Numbered from the stretch's first letter, positions 17,280-26,418 are shown. The stretch is 38,464 nucleotides of DNA from Bacteroidaceae bacterium (GCA_017466065.1 JAFTUV010000001.1:1-38464); one strand, 5' to 3'. Notes: generated by a model not told the origin, from the letters alone. Numbers and translations: made by a program.

Positions 17280-19115
17280 TTATGCCAACGACTGCATATC
17301 GTTGAGCTTCTTGTAATAGCCGTCCAAAGCCAAGAGCTCTTCGTGCTTGCCGCGCTCTACAATCTTGCCTTCGTGGAGCACACAAATTTCGTCGGCGTGT
17401 TTGATTGTGGAGAGGCGGTGAGCAATAGCCACTGTGGTACGGGTCTTCATCAGGCGTTCAAGAGCCTCTTGTACCAGACGCTCCGACTCTGTATCGAGTG
17501 CCGAGGTTGCCTCGTCGAGAATGAGCACAGGCGGATTTTTGAGGATTGCGCGTGCAATGCTTACACGCTGACGCTGACCGCCGCTCAAACGACCGCCACG
17601 GTCACCGATATTTGTTTCGTAGCCCTTCTCGGTTGCCATAATAAAGTCGTGGGCATTGGCAATCTTGGCTGCCTCGATGACCTGCTCCATTGTTGCACCC
17701 TCACAACCGAAGGCTATATTATTAAAGAAGGTGTCGTTAAAGAGAATTGCCTCCTGATTCACATTTCCGATTATTGCACGCAGGTCACGCACACGGAAAT
17801 TCTTTATATTGGTACCGTTTATCAGCACCTCACCTTGCTGAACATCGTGATAGCGGGGTATGAGGTCGACAAGGGTCGATTTTCCGGAACCCGACTGCCC
17901 GACAAGCGCAATGGTCTTTCCCTTTGGAATTTCGAGGCTTACATTATGCAGTACCTCGCGTGTACCATAGCTGAATGAAACATTTTTAAGTTCTATCTTA
18001 TCGACAAGAGTTTTTATCTCAACGGGATTTTCGGGCTCACGAATAGGATTCTTCGCACTCATAATCTTGTCGATACGTTCCAACGATGCCAAGCCCTTCG
18101 GGATATTGTAGCCCACCTTTGAAAACTCCTTCAAGGGATTGATTATGCTATACAGGATTACCATATAGAAGATGAATGTGGGGGCATCTATGCGTGACGA
18201 CTCGTTGAGAATGAGGAAGCCTCCGAACCATAGTACAAAGACAATGAGGATTGTACCGAGGAACTCGCTCATAGGATGCGCCATAGCCTGACGGGTAGAT
18301 ACCTTTATTGAAGCATCGCGCACGCCCTTGCTCGAATTTATGAAGCGGTTAATCATCTGGTCCTCGGCTATGAAGGCCTTGATGATGCGCAGACCGCCCA
18401 AGCTCTCATCGAGCTGCGACATCACATTGCTCCACTTCTCCTGCGCATCCAATGAACGGCGTTTAAGATGTTTACCCACACGCCCCATAATCCACCCCAT
18501 TCCGGGCAGAACGAGGATAGTGAAAAGGGTGAGCTCCCAGCTGGTGAGAAGCAAGGTCGAGAAGTAGAACATTATAAGTATAGGGTTTTTCAGCAAAAGG
18601 TCGAGCGAACTTGTAATAGAGTTCTCTACCTCGCCTACATCACCACTCATACGCGCTATAATATCTCCCTTGCGTTCCTGTGAGAAGAAAGCCAAAGGAA
18701 GGTTCATTATCTTCTTGTAGAGCATTACACGAATATCGTGTACAACGCCGGTGCGCAGGGGTATCATAACTGCCGATGATGCAAAGTAGCACGAAGTCTT
18801 TATAAGAGTCATAATAACAAACAGCACTCCTATAATCAACAGGGTTATCATTGCACCCCTCACCGCAATCATATTTGTCACATAATAATAGAAATTGTTG
18901 ATTGCAACATCTTTAAGGCCGGCACTGCCCCATTCCATATATTCATAAACCTTGTTATTGGCACCTGTCTGGAACAGAATATCAAGGATAGGAATCAACA
19001 AAGTAAAGGAGAATACATTGCTCACAGCCGAAAGGATATTCAAGACTATCGAGAAGATTACATATCTTTTATAGGGCATTACGAAACGCCGCATCATACC
19101 GAAAAATTCCTTCAT
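17280..19115 (-). CDS. msbA: MsbA-type ABC exporter (fused permease and ATPase)
   Basis: This is a half-size ABC exporter of 611 residues with an N-terminal six-helix transmembrane domain (about 15-330) and a C-terminal ATPase (about 355-605). The nucleotide-binding motifs are intact: Walker A GQSGSGKS (406-413), signature LSGGQRQR, Walker B VLILDEATSALD and the switch histidine in IAHRLST. In Bacteroidota such proteins are commonly annotated as MsbA lipid A-core flippases, but the family also includes peptide and drug exporters, so the substrate is inferred. It has its own promoter element 41 bp upstream, although the antiporter gene precedes it on the same strand. Confidence 0.8.
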   Translation of the reverse strand: MKEFFGMMRRFVMPYKRYVIFSIVLNILSAVSNVFSFTLLIPILDILFQTGANNKVYEYMEWGSAGLKDVAINNFYYYVTNMIAVRGAMITLLIIGVLFVIMTLIKTSCYFASSAVMIPLRTGVVHDIRVMLYKKIMNLPLAFFSQERKGDIIARMSGDVGEVENSITSSLDLLLKNPILIMFYFSTLLLTSWELTLFTILVLPGMGWIMGRVGKHLKRRSLDAQEKWSNVMSQLDESLGGLRIIKAFIAEDQMINRFINSSKGVRDASIKVSTRQAMAHPMSEFLGTILIVFVLWFGGFLILNESSRIDAPTFIFYMVILYSIINPLKEFSKVGYNIPKGLASLERIDKIMSAKNPIREPENPVEIKTLVDKIELKNVSFSYGTREVLHNVSLEIPKGKTIALVGQSGSGKSTLVDLIPRYHDVQQGEVLINGTNIKNFRVRDLRAIIGNVNQEAILFNDTFFNNIAFGCEGATMEQVIEAAKIANAHDFIMATEKGYETNIGDRGGRLSGGQRQRVSIARAILKNPPVLILDEATSALDTESERLVQEALERLMKTRTTVAIAHRLSTIKHADEICVLHEGKIVERGKHEELLALDGYYKKLNDMQSLA

Positions 19116-19155
19116 AGCAATCTTTTATGGTTAAAAATACATTTCAATACCTTTG

Positions 19156-19163
19156 CAAAGGTA
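19156..19163 (-). promoter_or_regulatory. Promoter -7 element of the ABC exporter gene
   Basis: The minus strand reads TACCTTTG, an exact consensus match, giving a start near 19149 and a leader of about 33 nt. The element is half of a 16-bp perfect palindrome, TACCTTTGCAAAGGTA (19148-19163). Confidence 0.6.
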
Positions 19164-19226
19164 ACTAAATTCTTTATAGCACGAAACAAAAACCGTGCTT
19201 AATTGCCACATAGGCAGCAAAAGGGG

Positions 19227-21251
19227 TTACAATTCGCCATCTATCGTATAGCCGTTGGGGTAAATGAGCAGGACGCTTGTTTCGCGGTAATCACGCTGCA
19301 ACTGCACAAAAACGTGGTCGAGCGAAGGACGGAAGGAGATTGAACCGCGACGAGCACTCACAACCACAAGCAAATGGTCGTCGGCTATTATCTGCGACAA
19401 ACGTTTAAGGTCGTTGCCGCCATCCGTTTCATAGAATCCCGCATTCACTCCCGAGATTTTCCTGTGACGGCTTTTTATGTGGGAAAGGCTGTCGGGGTGT
19501 CCGTGGTACATCACCTTGCAACCCAACACTGCTGCCATACGCGCCGTTTCATCCACCCAATTCTTAAAACCGGCCTCAAATTCTGTTTTTGCGGGAAAGG
19601 TTATATGTATGCAACGAATGGTGTTAAGCGGAATGTTTATACGCGCCATTATTATCTGCGTATTTATGCCGTTGAGCAGTTCGGGCAACACACCACCCAA
19701 GAAGGTGTCGTTGGCCGTCTCCTTTTGGTGAAAACCCACGATGAGTTCACGGTAATCGTTCTCTTTAACCTCGTGTATAATTCCATAGGAGAGGTTGGTG
19801 GTAAGACGCACTTTCGTGAGAATGGGAACATTTACCGAGGCAGCAACATCGGTAGCCTTGTCAAGCACCTTCTGGGCACGCACACGCAGTTTTTCATCTT
19901 CGTCGAGCACTACGGTCACTGCCGACAAAGGCATTTTCGATTTTTCATCGCGCAGCAGCAATGCAAGGTCCATCAGCCCGCAAACCATCTGGGGGTTGGC
20001 AAGCGCAAGCAGGGTTTTCTGCGAGGAATTCTCGGGCTTGTCGAATACCTCGCCCGACACGGCTATGCGACGCGACACCCTGTCGGTTACCAAAGAACTC
20101 ACTATACAGGTTACCAATATGAGCAGAATGGTGCCATTCAACACATCGGCGCTTAAAAGCGGCGAACCGTCGGGAAGTATTATTTTGTGACCCACAATGG
20201 CTGCGGCAAGAGTGGCTGCCGCTTGCGAGGTGCTCAACCCGAACATCAGGAACTGTTCGTGGAACGACATTTTATAGGCACGCGCGGTAATCCACGATGC
20301 GATGGCTTTCCCTGTGAGAGCAGTTGCAATCATCACCGAGGCTACCATTATTGCATTGAAATTGCCAAAGAGCACTCTTAAATTTATCAGCATACCCACG
20401 CCTATTAGGAAATAGGGGATAAAGATTGCGTTACCCACAAAATCTATACGGCGCATCAATGGCGAAGAGTGAGGAATGAGCCTATTAAGCACCAATCCCG
20501 TGATAAAGGCTCCGAGAATTCCCTCCATTCCTGCAAGCTCCATCATTCCCGCACCAAGGAACAACAGTGCCATCACAAAGATATACTGTATAACACCATC
20601 GTTATATTTGCGGAAGAAGTAACGCGCAATGCGCGGGAAGATGAACATTATGGCCGAGCTTATAACCACCAGCTTCAACAGCAACAAAGCAAAAAATCCA
20701 AAGCCGGAGTCACCGGTGAACATTCCGCTTATTACAGCAAGCACAAAGAGGGTGAGAGTGTCGGTTATTATGGCACCGCCAACCACAAAGTTCACGCAAC
20801 GCTGGCGCGAAAGGCCGTAGCGTGCCACTATCGGGTAGGAGATTAGCGTATAGGAAGCATACATACTCGCCAGCAGCACCGAGGTTATTATGCCATATTC
20901 AAGGATAAACACATTGGAGAATATACCCAAAAGAATGGGCATTGCAAAAACCGACAGACCAAGCAGAAGAGCACCGCCCTTTGCCTGACGCATCTCCTGC
21001 AAGTTTATTTCGAGACTCGCGAGAAACATAATGTAGTAAAGGCCCACTTTACCAAAGAGCTCAAAGCTGTCGTCGCGAGTGAGAATATTCAGGCCGTTGG
21101 GCCCCACTATGAGCCCGGCCAAAATCATACCTATAATATGCGGCAGACGCAACTTGTTGAAAAGCAGCGGTGCAAACAATATTATACACAACACTCCAAG
21201 GAAAATCCAAGTAGGGTCGGTTACAGGAAACAGTGTATTCCAATTCATCAT
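19227..21251 (-). CDS. CPA2-family cation:proton antiporter with C-terminal cytoplasmic domain
   Basis: This is an inner-membrane Na+ or K+/H+ exchanger. The N-terminal part (about 1-385) shows 11-13 hydrophobic helices with family segments LRLPHIIGMILAGLIVGP and GILGAFITGLVLNR. The C-terminal ~260 residues are soluble and resemble tandem universal-stress-protein folds (AVTVVLDEDEKLRVRAQKVL, ELIVGFHQK), probably a regulatory domain. The ion cannot be read from the sequence. It starts 26 bp after the DUF3078 gene on the same strand, which suggests co-transcription. A weak 6-bp hairpin (19178-19199) follows its stop. Confidence 0.85.
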   Translation of the reverse strand: MMNWNTLFPVTDPTWIFLGVLCIILFAPLLFNKLRLPHIIGMILAGLIVGPNGLNILTRDDSFELFGKVGLYYIMFLASLEINLQEMRQAKGGALLLGLSVFAMPILLGIFSNVFILEYGIITSVLLASMYASYTLISYPIVARYGLSRQRCVNFVVGGAIITDTLTLFVLAVISGMFTGDSGFGFFALLLLKLVVISSAIMFIFPRIARYFFRKYNDGVIQYIFVMALLFLGAGMMELAGMEGILGAFITGLVLNRLIPHSSPLMRRIDFVGNAIFIPYFLIGVGMLINLRVLFGNFNAIMVASVMIATALTGKAIASWITARAYKMSFHEQFLMFGLSTSQAAATLAAAIVGHKIILPDGSPLLSADVLNGTILLILVTCIVSSLVTDRVSRRIAVSGEVFDKPENSSQKTLLALANPQMVCGLMDLALLLRDEKSKMPLSAVTVVLDEDEKLRVRAQKVLDKATDVAASVNVPILTKVRLTTNLSYGIIHEVKENDYRELIVGFHQKETANDTFLGGVLPELLNGINTQIIMARINIPLNTIRCIHITFPAKTEFEAGFKNWVDETARMAAVLGCKVMYHGHPDSLSHIKSRHRKISGVNAGFYETDGGNDLKRLSQIIADDHLLVVVSARRGSISFRPSLDHVFVQLQRDYRETSVLLIYPNGYTIDGEL

Positions 21252-21277
21252 TATAGGTATTCCAAAAAATTATGCAA

Positions 21278-22570
21278 TTACCAAGAGTAGGAGAGGCCAA
21301 GCGTCATATACTCTTTAATCTGCCAGAAACCATATTTATCATCTTCAAGGTCGAGCGAGCTGTCGTCGAACCTTGCGTGCATAACCATCGACACTTTAAA
21401 GTAGCGGGTAATCTTTACATCAAACTTATTCTCCCAAGAGAAGAATGTACGCTCATAGTCGGTATAAAACTCGGCACGCGACCACCAATTCACAATCTTG
21501 AAGAATGTTGCCGAGGGCACAGTGACAACCACTTGGGTACCAAAGTCCTCCTTATGGTGGCGACCGGCGCTTATACCGTAGCGGCTGGCAAGATGCTCAT
21601 AACGCACGAATTTGTAATTATATGCCGACAAAGGAGCAACATATATCTCCAACGATAAGTTTTTCCACGATGGTTTATAATTCAGACCCACCGAGAAGTT
21701 GGCATCAAAGGGAGCCATAAATTTCGACACAAAATCGGGGCTGTTGGTCGGATAGCTCGGCAACATCTGTGTTTCCAGCTTGCTTTTCACGGCAACATCC
21801 AGATTTTTAACCAGCTTGTAGCCAAAAGTCGACTCCAAGCGCAGCTTGTCGTTGTTTGTTTTAAAATGATGCAAGGTATCACCTTCCACTGTTGTAAAGC
21901 CAAGCTGCGCATCAAACTTGTTGGTGAATGTAATTCTGTCCTTGTCGTCATAGTTCAAATTCAGCACAATAACCGCAAGCATCGTGCGTGTATTGTCACC
22001 ACCCTGCGACCAGTTGGGCGACACATAGTTCTGCGTAAATTGCAGGTCGAAAGAGCCCGAAGTGTGCCAATAGCAGGGTTTCTTCACCGTTGTAGCCAAG
22101 CCCCCTGCGACATTGTCGGGCACCTCCACGCCGGAACTCTCCAACAGGTCCAGTGCCGGAACACTCCCTTTTGCATCAATCTCCACCAGCGATTTTTCGT
22201 TACGCAACTGTTCCTCGGTTGCAACAACCTTCGATGGATGATTCTTATAAACATTCATCAACATTGAGTTTATGACCGTTTCGCGTTTCTGGTTTTCCAC
22301 AAAGCCACTGTTGCCAAAGGAGTAATTATTATCAAACCCGCGATCATAAGAATTGTTCGCGACAGAGTTGTAGAACACCGGCATTGTAAGCATTCTGGCA
22401 AAAGCCGGGCTCGGGCTCACCTCTTCATTTACAGGAGCTTGCACAGTATCGTTTGCAAGCGAATCAATCTTAGCCTTGAAATAATCGAATACCCGATTAT
22501 TATTTTGAGCCACGCAAAAAATGGAGATACAAAGAAATAGTGATAAAGTAAAAATTCTACCCATACTCAT
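21278..22570 (-). CDS. DUF3078 outer-membrane beta-barrel protein
   Basis: A signal peptide (GRIFTLSLFLCISIFCVAQ) is followed by a 430-residue protein whose C-terminal half consists of alternating amphipathic strands. It ends in YMTLGLSYSW, the aromatic terminus of an outer-membrane barrel. The segment YVSPNWSQGGDNTRTML is characteristic of DUF3078 proteins of Bacteroidota, whose function is unknown. The N-terminal 110 residues after the signal lack strand patterning and may face the periplasm. A second in-frame ATG two codons later (MGRIF) is an equally possible start. It leads the antiporter gene in a probable two-gene operon. Confidence 0.8.
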   Translation of the reverse strand: MSMGRIFTLSLFLCISIFCVAQNNNRVFDYFKAKIDSLANDTVQAPVNEEVSPSPAFARMLTMPVFYNSVANNSYDRGFDNNYSFGNSGFVENQKRETVINSMLMNVYKNHPSKVVATEEQLRNEKSLVEIDAKGSVPALDLLESSGVEVPDNVAGGLATTVKKPCYWHTSGSFDLQFTQNYVSPNWSQGGDNTRTMLAVIVLNLNYDDKDRITFTNKFDAQLGFTTVEGDTLHHFKTNNDKLRLESTFGYKLVKNLDVAVKSKLETQMLPSYPTNSPDFVSKFMAPFDANFSVGLNYKPSWKNLSLEIYVAPLSAYNYKFVRYEHLASRYGISAGRHHKEDFGTQVVVTVPSATFFKIVNWWSRAEFYTDYERTFFSWENKFDVKITRYFKVSMVMHARFDDSSLDLEDDKYGFWQIKEYMTLGLSYSW

Positions 22571-22633
22571 ATTTTATTCATAGTAATAATTCTGTTGCAG
22601 AAAAAGAACAGGAGTTCTTTTGTGATTTCTTGG

Positions 22634-22641
22634 CAAAGTTA
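22634..22641 (-). promoter_or_regulatory. Promoter -7 element of the DUF3078-antiporter operon
   Basis: The minus strand reads TAACTTTG, an exact TAnnTTTG match, about 63 bp before the ATG. The resulting leader would contain the 8-bp hairpin at 22602-22621. No -33 element is clear. Confidence 0.5.
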
Positions 22642-22758
22642 ACAAAATTCCTTTGAATTTAGCAGCAGGCAGATATTATATATAAGTAAAATTTATTAAA
22701 TGAACAGCCATTTAATATTTTTATGAAACAACAGACCTTTTAATCACATTATTTTTGC

Positions 22759-22766
22759 TATCTTTG
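22759..22766 (+). promoter_or_regulatory. yidC promoter -7 element
   Basis: TATCTTTG (followed by C) is a strong match to the Bacteroidota -7 consensus. Transcription would start near 22773, leaving a leader of about 125 nt ahead of the yidC ATG at 22899. A T-rich stretch at 22737-22740 sits at the -33 distance but is not a TTTG. Confidence 0.65.
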
Positions 22767-22898
22767 CACTTTGTGCGAAGTTCAAGGTATTCACTGCAAG
22801 AGCCACTCCGGTATTTTCAGGCAGGGTCTGTCATTGACTCGCTCAACAGAAACAACCACGTTTAATAACAGAATTAAAGAAACACACAACCAACATTT

Positions 22899-24830
22899 AT
22901 GGATAAAAACAGTATTATAGGATTTGCACTGATAGGAATAATTTTTGTTGCCTTTTTCCAGTTCAACAAGCCCGATGCGGCAAAAATAGAGGCGCAGAAA
23001 CGTTATCAGGACTCCATTGCCGCCATACAACAGGCCGAGGAGCAGGCACGTCAACAGATTATCGCTGCCGAAGAGGCAGAAATCGAGAAACAGAAGAACG
23101 ACAGCAGTTCGATTTTCTTCAATGTCTTGAACGGCGAAGCAAAAGATATTACCATCGCCAACAATAAAGTGAGCATCGACATCTCCACTTTGGGAGCAAG
23201 AGTAACATCGGCAACACTGGCCGACTACACGAACCAAGAGGGCGGCAGGCTCACCCTGTTCAGCGGCGAGGACAACATCGCCACAAAGGACAGCCGCGGT
23301 CGCGAAACAGAGCAACGCAACCAGATGTACTTTACTTTCGATGGCAAGAACGAGAATATCGATACAAAGCTGCTCTACTTCACCCCTCGCGAACTGACCG
23401 ACAGCAGCGTTGTTATGCGCCTTGCCTTTGCCGAGGACAAGTACATCGACTTTGCCTACCGTTTGTTGCCCGACAGCTATATGCTGAACCTTGCAATCGA
23501 CGCACACAATATGCAGAATTTCTTCCACACATCCACCCGACAGATGGGTATAACGTGGGAGCAGCTTATGCGTCAACAGGAGAAGGGCTTTAAGTTCGAA
23601 CAGCAATATTCCACCGTCACATACAAGATTGCGGACGACGACACCGACTATCTGAGCGAAATGAAGAACGACGAAGAGACACTCGAACAGCCCGTCGACT
23701 GGGTGGCCTTCAAAAACCAGTTCTTCTCGTGCATAATGATTGCCGGCGAGCAGTTCAACAACGTGTATATAGAATCGGACACTATAAACGAGGGAAAAGG
23801 CTATCTGAAAAACTGTTACGCTTCGATGAACGCACCGTTCGACCCCAGCGGCAAGGTGGCCACCGACATTCAGTTCTATTTCGGGCCCAATAAATACAGC
23901 GACCTTGTCGACAGCAATGCTCTTGCCATAAACGGCGACAAGGACCTTGAATTGCAGAAGCTCATTTACTTCGGCTGGCCTATCGTGCGCTGGATTAACC
24001 GTTTCTTCATAATGTACCTCTTCGACTGGCTCAACAGTTGGGGAATGAATATGGGCATTGTGCTGCTGCTGCTCACACTCATTGTGAAGGCTATTGTATA
24101 TCCCTTTACCTACAAGTCCTATATATCTTCGGCCAAGATGCGTGCATTGAAGCCTTACATTGAGAAGATTAACGCAAAATACACAAAGAAAGAGGATGCA
24201 CTGAAAAAACAGCAGGAGACAATGGCACTTTACAGCCAATATGGTGCAAGCCCTATGGGAGGCTGTCTGCCTATGCTCATACAGATGCCGGTGTTCATCG
24301 CAATGTTCAACTTTGTGCCCAACGCCATAGAGTTGCGTCAGGAGAGTTTCTTGTGGGCCAATGACCTTTCGTCGTACGACGCACTCATCAGCTGGAACAC
24401 ATCAATCTGGCCGATAGGCAATCACATAAGCCTGTTCTGTTTGCTGTTCTGCGTTACACAGATACTCAACACCTACTACACTTCGAAGATGCAGCCCTCG
24501 ATGGGCGGCTCTCCCGAGCAGGAGCAACAGGCAAAAATAATGCGCTGGATGATGTATCTTATGCCCATTATGTTCTTCTTCATCTTCAACGACTACTCAT
24601 CGGGACTTAACTATTACTATTTTGTATCTACCCTCATCAGCGTGCTCATTTTCATCTATTTGAGAAGAACCGTCAACGAGGATGAACTGTTGAGGAAAAT
24701 GGAGGCCTACAACGAAAAGAACAAGAACAACCCCAAGAAACAGAGCAACTTTATGGCTCGCCTCGAAGCATTACAGGAACAGCAAAGACGTATGCTCGAA
24801 GAACAACAGAAACGCAATAACAAGAAATAA
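22899..24830 (+). CDS. yidC: Membrane protein insertase YidC
   Basis: This protein inserts and folds inner-membrane proteins, alone or with SecYEG. At 643 residues it has the Gram-negative layout: an N-terminal membrane segment (about 4-21, SIIGFALIGIIFVAFFQF), a glutamine- and glutamate-rich linker, a large periplasmic beta domain (about 75-345) and the conserved insertase core (about 370-605) with YPFTYKSYISSAKMRALKP and GGCLPMLIQMPVFIAMF. The basic, glutamine-rich C-terminal tail could contact ribosomes. The next gene begins 17 bp after its stop, so the two are probably co-transcribed. Confidence 0.97.
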   Translation: MDKNSIIGFALIGIIFVAFFQFNKPDAAKIEAQKRYQDSIAAIQQAEEQARQQIIAAEEAEIEKQKNDSSSIFFNVLNGEAKDITIANNKVSIDISTLGARVTSATLADYTNQEGGRLTLFSGEDNIATKDSRGRETEQRNQMYFTFDGKNENIDTKLLYFTPRELTDSSVVMRLAFAEDKYIDFAYRLLPDSYMLNLAIDAHNMQNFFHTSTRQMGITWEQLMRQQEKGFKFEQQYSTVTYKIADDDTDYLSEMKNDEETLEQPVDWVAFKNQFFSCIMIAGEQFNNVYIESDTINEGKGYLKNCYASMNAPFDPSGKVATDIQFYFGPNKYSDLVDSNALAINGDKDLELQKLIYFGWPIVRWINRFFIMYLFDWLNSWGMNMGIVLLLLTLIVKAIVYPFTYKSYISSAKMRALKPYIEKINAKYTKKEDALKKQQETMALYSQYGASPMGGCLPMLIQMPVFIAMFNFVPNAIELRQESFLWANDLSSYDALISWNTSIWPIGNHISLFCLLFCVTQILNTYYTSKMQPSMGGSPEQEQQAKIMRWMMYLMPIMFFFIFNDYSSGLNYYYFVSTLISVLIFIYLRRTVNEDELLRKMEAYNEKNKNNPKKQSNFMARLEALQEQQRRMLEEQQKRNNKK

Positions 24831-24847
24831 AACAGATAAAAAGCAAT

Positions 24848-25474
24848 ATGGGATTATTTGATATTTTCAGAAAGAAAAAAGAGAGCACACGCGTAGGCGG
24901 AATGGAGGACTTTATGACCCTTATACGCGTGTATTACCAATCGGTGCTTGCTGCCAATTTGGGAATTACCAACATAGGTATGCTGCCCGACCTTGCAACA
25001 TTCAAGCGCACTTTGAAAGTTGCTACACAGAACAACAAATTGGGTGTTGCCGAGCGCAGCCGCTGCAAGAAGATGTTAGAACAGCTCTACGGGCTGAACG
25101 ACAATTTCTTCAAAGAGATTGACCTCTCCATTAAAAAGAACTGCAAACGCATTAACGATGTGCAGCCCTACCTCTTCGCATTCCAAGGCTTCAACAACGA
25201 CCTTATGATGCTTGTGAGCAACCTGATGCAATGGAAATTCCGCATCCCCGGCATATTCCACAAACTGTTGCGCGGAATGACAGAGAAGATTATAAACGAC
25301 ATTCTCACCAAGGACAGTTGGAAGGACGAGGCAACCTACCGCACCGTATATACCGTGCGTCAATACAAGGAGAAACTCGGTTACTCGGCCGCTTGGATGA
25401 CCGACTATGTTTACAAGATAGTTACCCTTGCCAAGAAAGAGCCACGCCCCAACAGCGACGAAGCCACGAAATAA
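24848..25474 (+). CDS. Conserved protein of unknown function downstream of yidC
   Basis: I do not recognise the family. The product is a 208-residue soluble protein without signal peptide or transmembrane segment. Its start (MGLFDIFRKKKES) is a short hydrophobic-plus-basic stretch that could touch the membrane. The rest is predicted mostly helical and rich in lysine and leucine, with no obvious catalytic motif. Codon use matches its neighbours, which supports a real gene. It lies 17 bp after yidC and before a hairpin that may end the transcript, so a link to membrane protein insertion is possible by position only. Confidence 0.8.
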   Translation: MGLFDIFRKKKESTRVGGMEDFMTLIRVYYQSVLAANLGITNIGMLPDLATFKRTLKVATQNNKLGVAERSRCKKMLEQLYGLNDNFFKEIDLSIKKNCKRINDVQPYLFAFQGFNNDLMMLVSNLMQWKFRIPGIFHKLLRGMTEKIINDILTKDSWKDEATYRTVYTVRQYKEKLGYSAAWMTDYVYKIVTLAKKEPRPNSDEATK

Positions 25475-25479
25475 TAATG

Positions 25480-25516
25480 GAGCCCGCCCGACGCACAAAA
25501 TCGGCGGGCTCTTGTC
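25480..25516 (+). terminator. Hairpin ending the yidC transcript
   Basis: GAGCCCGCC (25480-25488) pairs perfectly with GGCGGGCTC (25503-25511) across a 14-nt loop, followed by TTGTCT. The stem is strong but the T run is weak, so termination may be partial and allow read-through into the DUF2156 gene 12 bp further on. Confidence 0.6.
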
Positions 25517-25527
25517 TAACCATACAG

Positions 25528-26418
25528 ATGCTTGAATTCACCCCTGTCACCATAGACGCAGCCGAGCAACTGAAAGCATTTGCCCGGCAAGGCCTTACAC
25601 ACTCGTGCGACTACACGCCGGGCAATCTCATTATGTGGGCCGACTATATGCAGTATGACTATGCCATAGAGAATGGCACGTTGTTCATCTCTTGTCTTTC
25701 GCAATACAATCTTAAAGAACAGGCTTTTCTGCCGCCGATAGGAAAAATGCCGCTAAGAGAGAGCATAGAAATGTTGCAAGAATTCTGCAATGCCAACAAC
25801 AGGGCACTGCGTTTCACCGCCGTGCCGCAAGAATTCCACGAGCAATTCACCACACTGCTCCCCAACCACAAATGCATAGAACTCGACGGGTGGGCCGACT
25901 ACATACATCGTGCCACCGACATTGCGACGCTGCAAGGAAAGGCTCTCAACAAACGCCGCAACCGCAGAAACAAATTCCTTGCCGAACATCCCGACTACGA
26001 GTATAGACGCTACACCGTAGAAGAGGCATCGGCGGTAACGGATTTTATTCTGGGCAAAGGCTGCAACGAAGCAATTATGCGTTGCTACGAAATACATCAG
26101 AGCATTGCCACCGTGCGCAATCTGCCCATATACCACCAGCCCGCCGCCATAATAAAGATTGACGGCAAGACCGTTGCATTCACGCTTGGCGAGGTGTGGA
26201 ACGACACACTCTACATACACATAGAAAAGGCCGACAGGGAGTTTCCCGGGCTGGGCGAAACGCTTGCAAGCAGCTTTGCTGCCGACATTCTGCAAGAGTA
26301 CCCGCAGGTAACGCTAATAAATCGCGAGGAGGACCTCGGCGACGAAGGATTAAGACAGGCTAAAAAGGCATACAACCCCATTATGCTGCTGAACCGTTAC
26401 GAATTTCTACCACAATGA
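25528..26418 (+). CDS. DUF2156 protein (phosphatidylglycerol lysyltransferase C-terminal-like, GNAT fold)
   Basis: The 296-residue product resembles the soluble aminoacyl- or acyl-transferase domain found at the C-terminus of MprF, here without membrane helices. Supporting segments are KRRNRRNKFLAEHPDYEYR, HQPAAIIKIDGKTVAFTLGE and the terminal NREEDLGDEGLRQAKKAYNP, typical of DUF2156 proteins. The substrate is unknown. I start it at the ATG at 25528 because the frame upstream of this runs through the previous gene and the terminator hairpin. It overlaps the next gene by 4 nt (ATGA), which implies translational coupling. Confidence 0.8.
   Translation: MLEFTPVTIDAAEQLKAFARQGLTHSCDYTPGNLIMWADYMQYDYAIENGTLFISCLSQYNLKEQAFLPPIGKMPLRESIEMLQEFCNANNRALRFTAVPQEFHEQFTTLLPNHKCIELDGWADYIHRATDIATLQGKALNKRRNRRNKFLAEHPDYEYRRYTVEEASAVTDFILGKGCNEAIMRCYEIHQSIATVRNLPIYHQPAAIIKIDGKTVAFTLGEVWNDTLYIHIEKADREFPGLGETLASSFAADILQEYPQVTLINREEDLGDEGLRQAKKAYNPIMLLNRYEFLPQ

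Larger units (their letters stand above)
22571..22898. other. Divergent DUF3078/yidC intergenic region
   Basis: This 328-bp region holds a minus-strand promoter element (22634-22641), an 8-bp hairpin in the DUF3078 leader (AAAAGAAC 22602-22609 / GTTCTTTT 22614-22621), the yidC promoter (22759-22766) and a roughly 125-nt yidC leader. The leader contains a possible GTG-initiated 30-residue frame (22773-22865) without recognisable motifs. No RNA gene is apparent. Confidence 0.6.

Noticed and set aside
19178..19199. Six-bp hairpin after the antiporter gene as a terminator
   Set aside because: The stem is short with a 10-nt loop and no proper T run on the minus strand.
22791..24239. 482-residue open frame antisense to yidC
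   Set aside because: It mirrors the yidC coding frame and has a cysteine- and histidine-rich composition typical of reverse-frame shadows.
25231..25527. N-terminal extension of the DUF2156 gene
   Set aside because: The extension overlaps the previous gene and the terminator hairpin and has no family similarity; the ATG at 25528 gives a complete protein.
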